Shown: positions 5,619-6,769 of the stretch, piece after piece
Numbering within the stretch: position 1 is the stretch's first letter
How the letters are laid out: every line of letters starts with the position of its first letter
Assembly: GCA_937988795.1 (NCBI GenBank)
Contig: CALKHY010000091.1
Location: 1 to 6,769, forward strand
Origin: an uncultured Candidatus Saccharibacteria bacterium
GTDB lineage: Bacteria > Patescibacteriota > Saccharimonadia > Saccharimonadales > UBA4665
DNA length: 6,769 bases
Reading direction: 5' to 3'
Position numbers and translations under genes: made by a program
Notes under the pieces: generated by a model
Database searches by the model: none
What the model was told of the DNA's origin: nothing
The model's input: the letters and a program-made list of their open reading frames with translations, nothing else

Positions 5619-6614
5619 CTACTTCTTTTTGCGCACGGGCGTCTTGCGCCGTCGTCTGTCTGTTTCGTCCTCGATTTCGTGGCCAACGATTTCTTCAAGC
5701 AGGTCTTCAATAGTAACAATGCCGACAATGCGGTCGTCTTTTTCGACTGGAATCAGGTGCACGCCGCCGCTGATAAACCGCCTGAACAACGTGTCCAGCG
5801 CCATCATACTGCCGACGATTTCGGTAGGGTAAAACGGCAGATCCTGCACCCTGATACCGCCGTTAAAGTCGATATCCAGCAGGTCTTTGACGTGTAGAAT
5901 GCCGTAACATCTGGTACGCTGTTTGTTAAAGACGGGTATGCGGCTCCAGCCGTGCGACTTAATGTCGTTGAGTCTGCGGCTGTCGATTACATCGTCCCAT
6001 GACAACCAGTAGACCTGCCGGATCGGCGTCATGATGCTGCGCACGCGCTTTTCGCTCAGTTGCAGCGCGCCTTTGATAATCTCAACTTCGTCTTCGTCCA
6101 GCTCGCTGCCCTTGACATGCAAATGCTCCGAGATGAGCAGCCCTAGCTCGTGGCGCGTATGCAGCTCCGGCTTTTCGCGGCCGAACAGTTTATCGAGTAA
6201 TAGCTGCAAAGGCTTGGCGATAGGGTAGGTTGCGAAAATCATGAGGCGGAGTAGCCACGCCAACCGGCCGCAGTAGGTGAGTGCTTTACGCACAAAGAGT
6301 GCCTGCGGCATGATCTCGGCGAACGTTACCAGCAGCAGCGTACTAACGGCGCCCGCTACCACGCCGTTAATGCGCGTGTCCAGCACCAGCGGGGTCGCCG
6401 AAGCAGCTGCCACGTTGGCGAGCAAAATTGCGGCCAGTGTTAGATGCGCATTACGCCTCAGCGGCAGAAGTGTCTGCGCATAAAAATTGCCGAGCTTGGC
6501 CTTGCGCTTCAAGTCAGCAATGTTGAGTGACATAAATGATACATTCAACCCCGAACAAACTGCTGCGAACCCCACGAGCAGACATACTTGGATAACCAGT
6601 AATATTATTTCCAT
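5619..6614 (-). CDS. CNNM/DUF21-CBS membrane protein (divalent-cation transport family)
   Basis: The 331-residue protein has an N-terminal DUF21/CNNM membrane domain (about 1-160) and a CBS pair (about 190-315). The first helix ends in SGLNVSFMSLN, the CNNM signature after helix 1. Hydrophobic segments lie at about 2-22, 58-80, 85-110 and 116-140. FAEIMPQALFVRKAL (about 97-111) matches the family GEI.PQ....R segment. The CBS domains carry IMTPI, SRIPVFN, GILHVKDLL and GIVTIEDLLEEIVGHEI. The C-terminus is a short basic tail and the CorC_HlyC domain of longer bacterial relatives is absent. Members are linked to Mg2+/Co2+ efflux or Mg2+ homeostasis, with CBS domains sensing Mg-ATP; that role is inferred here. 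A consensus -10 lies seven bases before the ATG, so the mRNA is probably leaderless. rarA follows 25 bases downstream. Confidence 0.9.
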   Translation of the reverse strand: MEIILLVIQVCLLVGFAAVCSGLNVSFMSLNIADLKRKAKLGNFYAQTLLPLRRNAHLTLAAILLANVAAASATPLVLDTRINGVVAGAVSTLLLVTFAEIMPQALFVRKALTYCGRLAWLLRLMIFATYPIAKPLQLLLDKLFGREKPELHTRHELGLLISEHLHVKGSELDEDEVEIIKGALQLSEKRVRSIMTPIRQVYWLSWDDVIDSRRLNDIKSHGWSRIPVFNKQRTRCYGILHVKDLLDIDFNGGIRVQDLPFYPTEIVGSMMALDTLFRRFISGGVHLIPVEKDDRIVGIVTIEDLLEEIVGHEIEDETDRRRRKTPVRKKK

Positions 6615-6621
6615 TAAACTT

Positions 6622-6650
6622 ATTATACCTGGAGTGAATTTAGGAGTTAA
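6622..6650 (-). promoter_or_regulatory. promoter of the CNNM-rarA unit
   Basis: On the minus strand, TTAACT (6645-6650), a 17-base spacer and a perfect TATAAT (6622-6627) lie directly before the gene. Only seven bases separate the -10 from the ATG at 6614, so transcription should start at or next to the start codon. Confidence 0.7.
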
Positions 6651-6652
6651 AA

Positions 6653-6681
6653 TTGCGAATCTGCATCATTTATGTTATAAT
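6653..6681 (+). promoter_or_regulatory. extended -10 promoter of a rightward gene
   Basis: TTGCGA (6653-6658), a 17-base spacer and TATAAT (6676-6681) preceded by TG at 6673-6674 form a strong extended -10 promoter. Its -35 lies two bases from the -35 of the CNNM promoter, giving a compact back-to-back pair. Nine bases separate the -10 from the ATG at 6691. Confidence 0.65.
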
Positions 6682-6690
6682 AAAGTAGAT

Positions 6691-6735
6691 ATGTCAAATG
6701 AGTCACCATCAGCGTGTGGGCGAAAGGGCGCCTAA
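6691..6735 (+). CDS. start of an unidentified rightward gene, possibly frameshifted at the contig end
   Basis: An ATG placed just after a strong promoter opens a frame reading MSNESPSACGRKGA and then TAA. A 14-residue product is unlikely to be the real gene. One missing base near 6728-6732 would let the frame continue as PNPTVF up to the point where adapter sequence begins. Because the contig end probably rests on few reads, a base error is likely. The product cannot be identified. It may equally be a short leader peptide. Confidence 0.35.
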   Translation: MSNESPSACGRKGA

Positions 6736-6750
6736 TCCTACTGTATTCCA

Positions 6751-6769
6751 AGATCGGAAGAGCGTCGTG
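6751..6769. other. Illumina TruSeq adapter remnant
   Basis: The final 19 bases, AGATCGGAAGAGCGTCGTG, are identical to the start of the adapter sequence read through at the 3' end of short inserts in TruSeq libraries. This is not genomic DNA and should be trimmed. Confidence 0.97.

Noticed and set aside
5271..5897. 208-codon plus-strand open frame
   Set aside because: It runs antisense across the rarA-CNNM junction and shows no recognisable domain; a shadow frame.

Overview
The window reads as a chromosomal contig end from a small-genome bacterium. The best guess is Patescibacteria/CPR, perhaps Saccharibacteria-like. This is inference: compact genes, the standard genetic code, roughly half GC, small single-pass membrane proteins and very short leaders fit, but no taxonomic marker gene is present. 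There are no rRNAs, tRNAs, CRISPR arrays or mobile elements. The last 19 bases match an Illumina TruSeq adapter, so the right edge is a library artefact and not genome.

Left part (1-3486, all minus strand). Transcription runs leftward through nhaD2 (an NhaD-type sodium/proton antiporter), a 44-residue single-pass membrane peptide (smA), a second antiporter nhaD1 with its own promoter, and a second 44-residue peptide (smB). A further promoter follows, then a 45-residue signal-anchor ORF that overlaps the start of a PEBP/YbhB-family gene cut off by the contig edge. The two antiporters are full-length homologues. The two 44-residue peptides resemble each other in length, layout, ribosome-binding site and first codons. 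The simplest reading is a duplicated two-gene cassette, antiporter plus micropeptide. The second antiporter has lost the acidic residue of one DN motif and changed it in the other, so the copies may differ in function.

Middle (3487-4417). A 289-bp AT-rich divergent intergenic region separates nhaD2 from a plus-strand P-loop nucleotide kinase-like gene, which ends in a strong hairpin terminator.

Right part (4418-6769). A minus-strand pair, a CNNM/DUF21-CBS membrane protein followed 25 nt later by rarA (replication-associated recombination ATPase), converges on the kinase. A compact divergent promoter region drives the CNNM gene leftward and a plus-strand reading frame rightward. That frame stops after 14 codons, just before the adapter.

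Several genes have a sigma70-like -10 box only 6-11 nt before the start codon and no Shine-Dalgarno, suggesting leaderless or near-leaderless mRNAs. The operon-internal micropeptides instead carry clear GGAGG sites. Ion homeostasis (sodium/proton exchange, CNNM divalent-cation transport) is the main theme.
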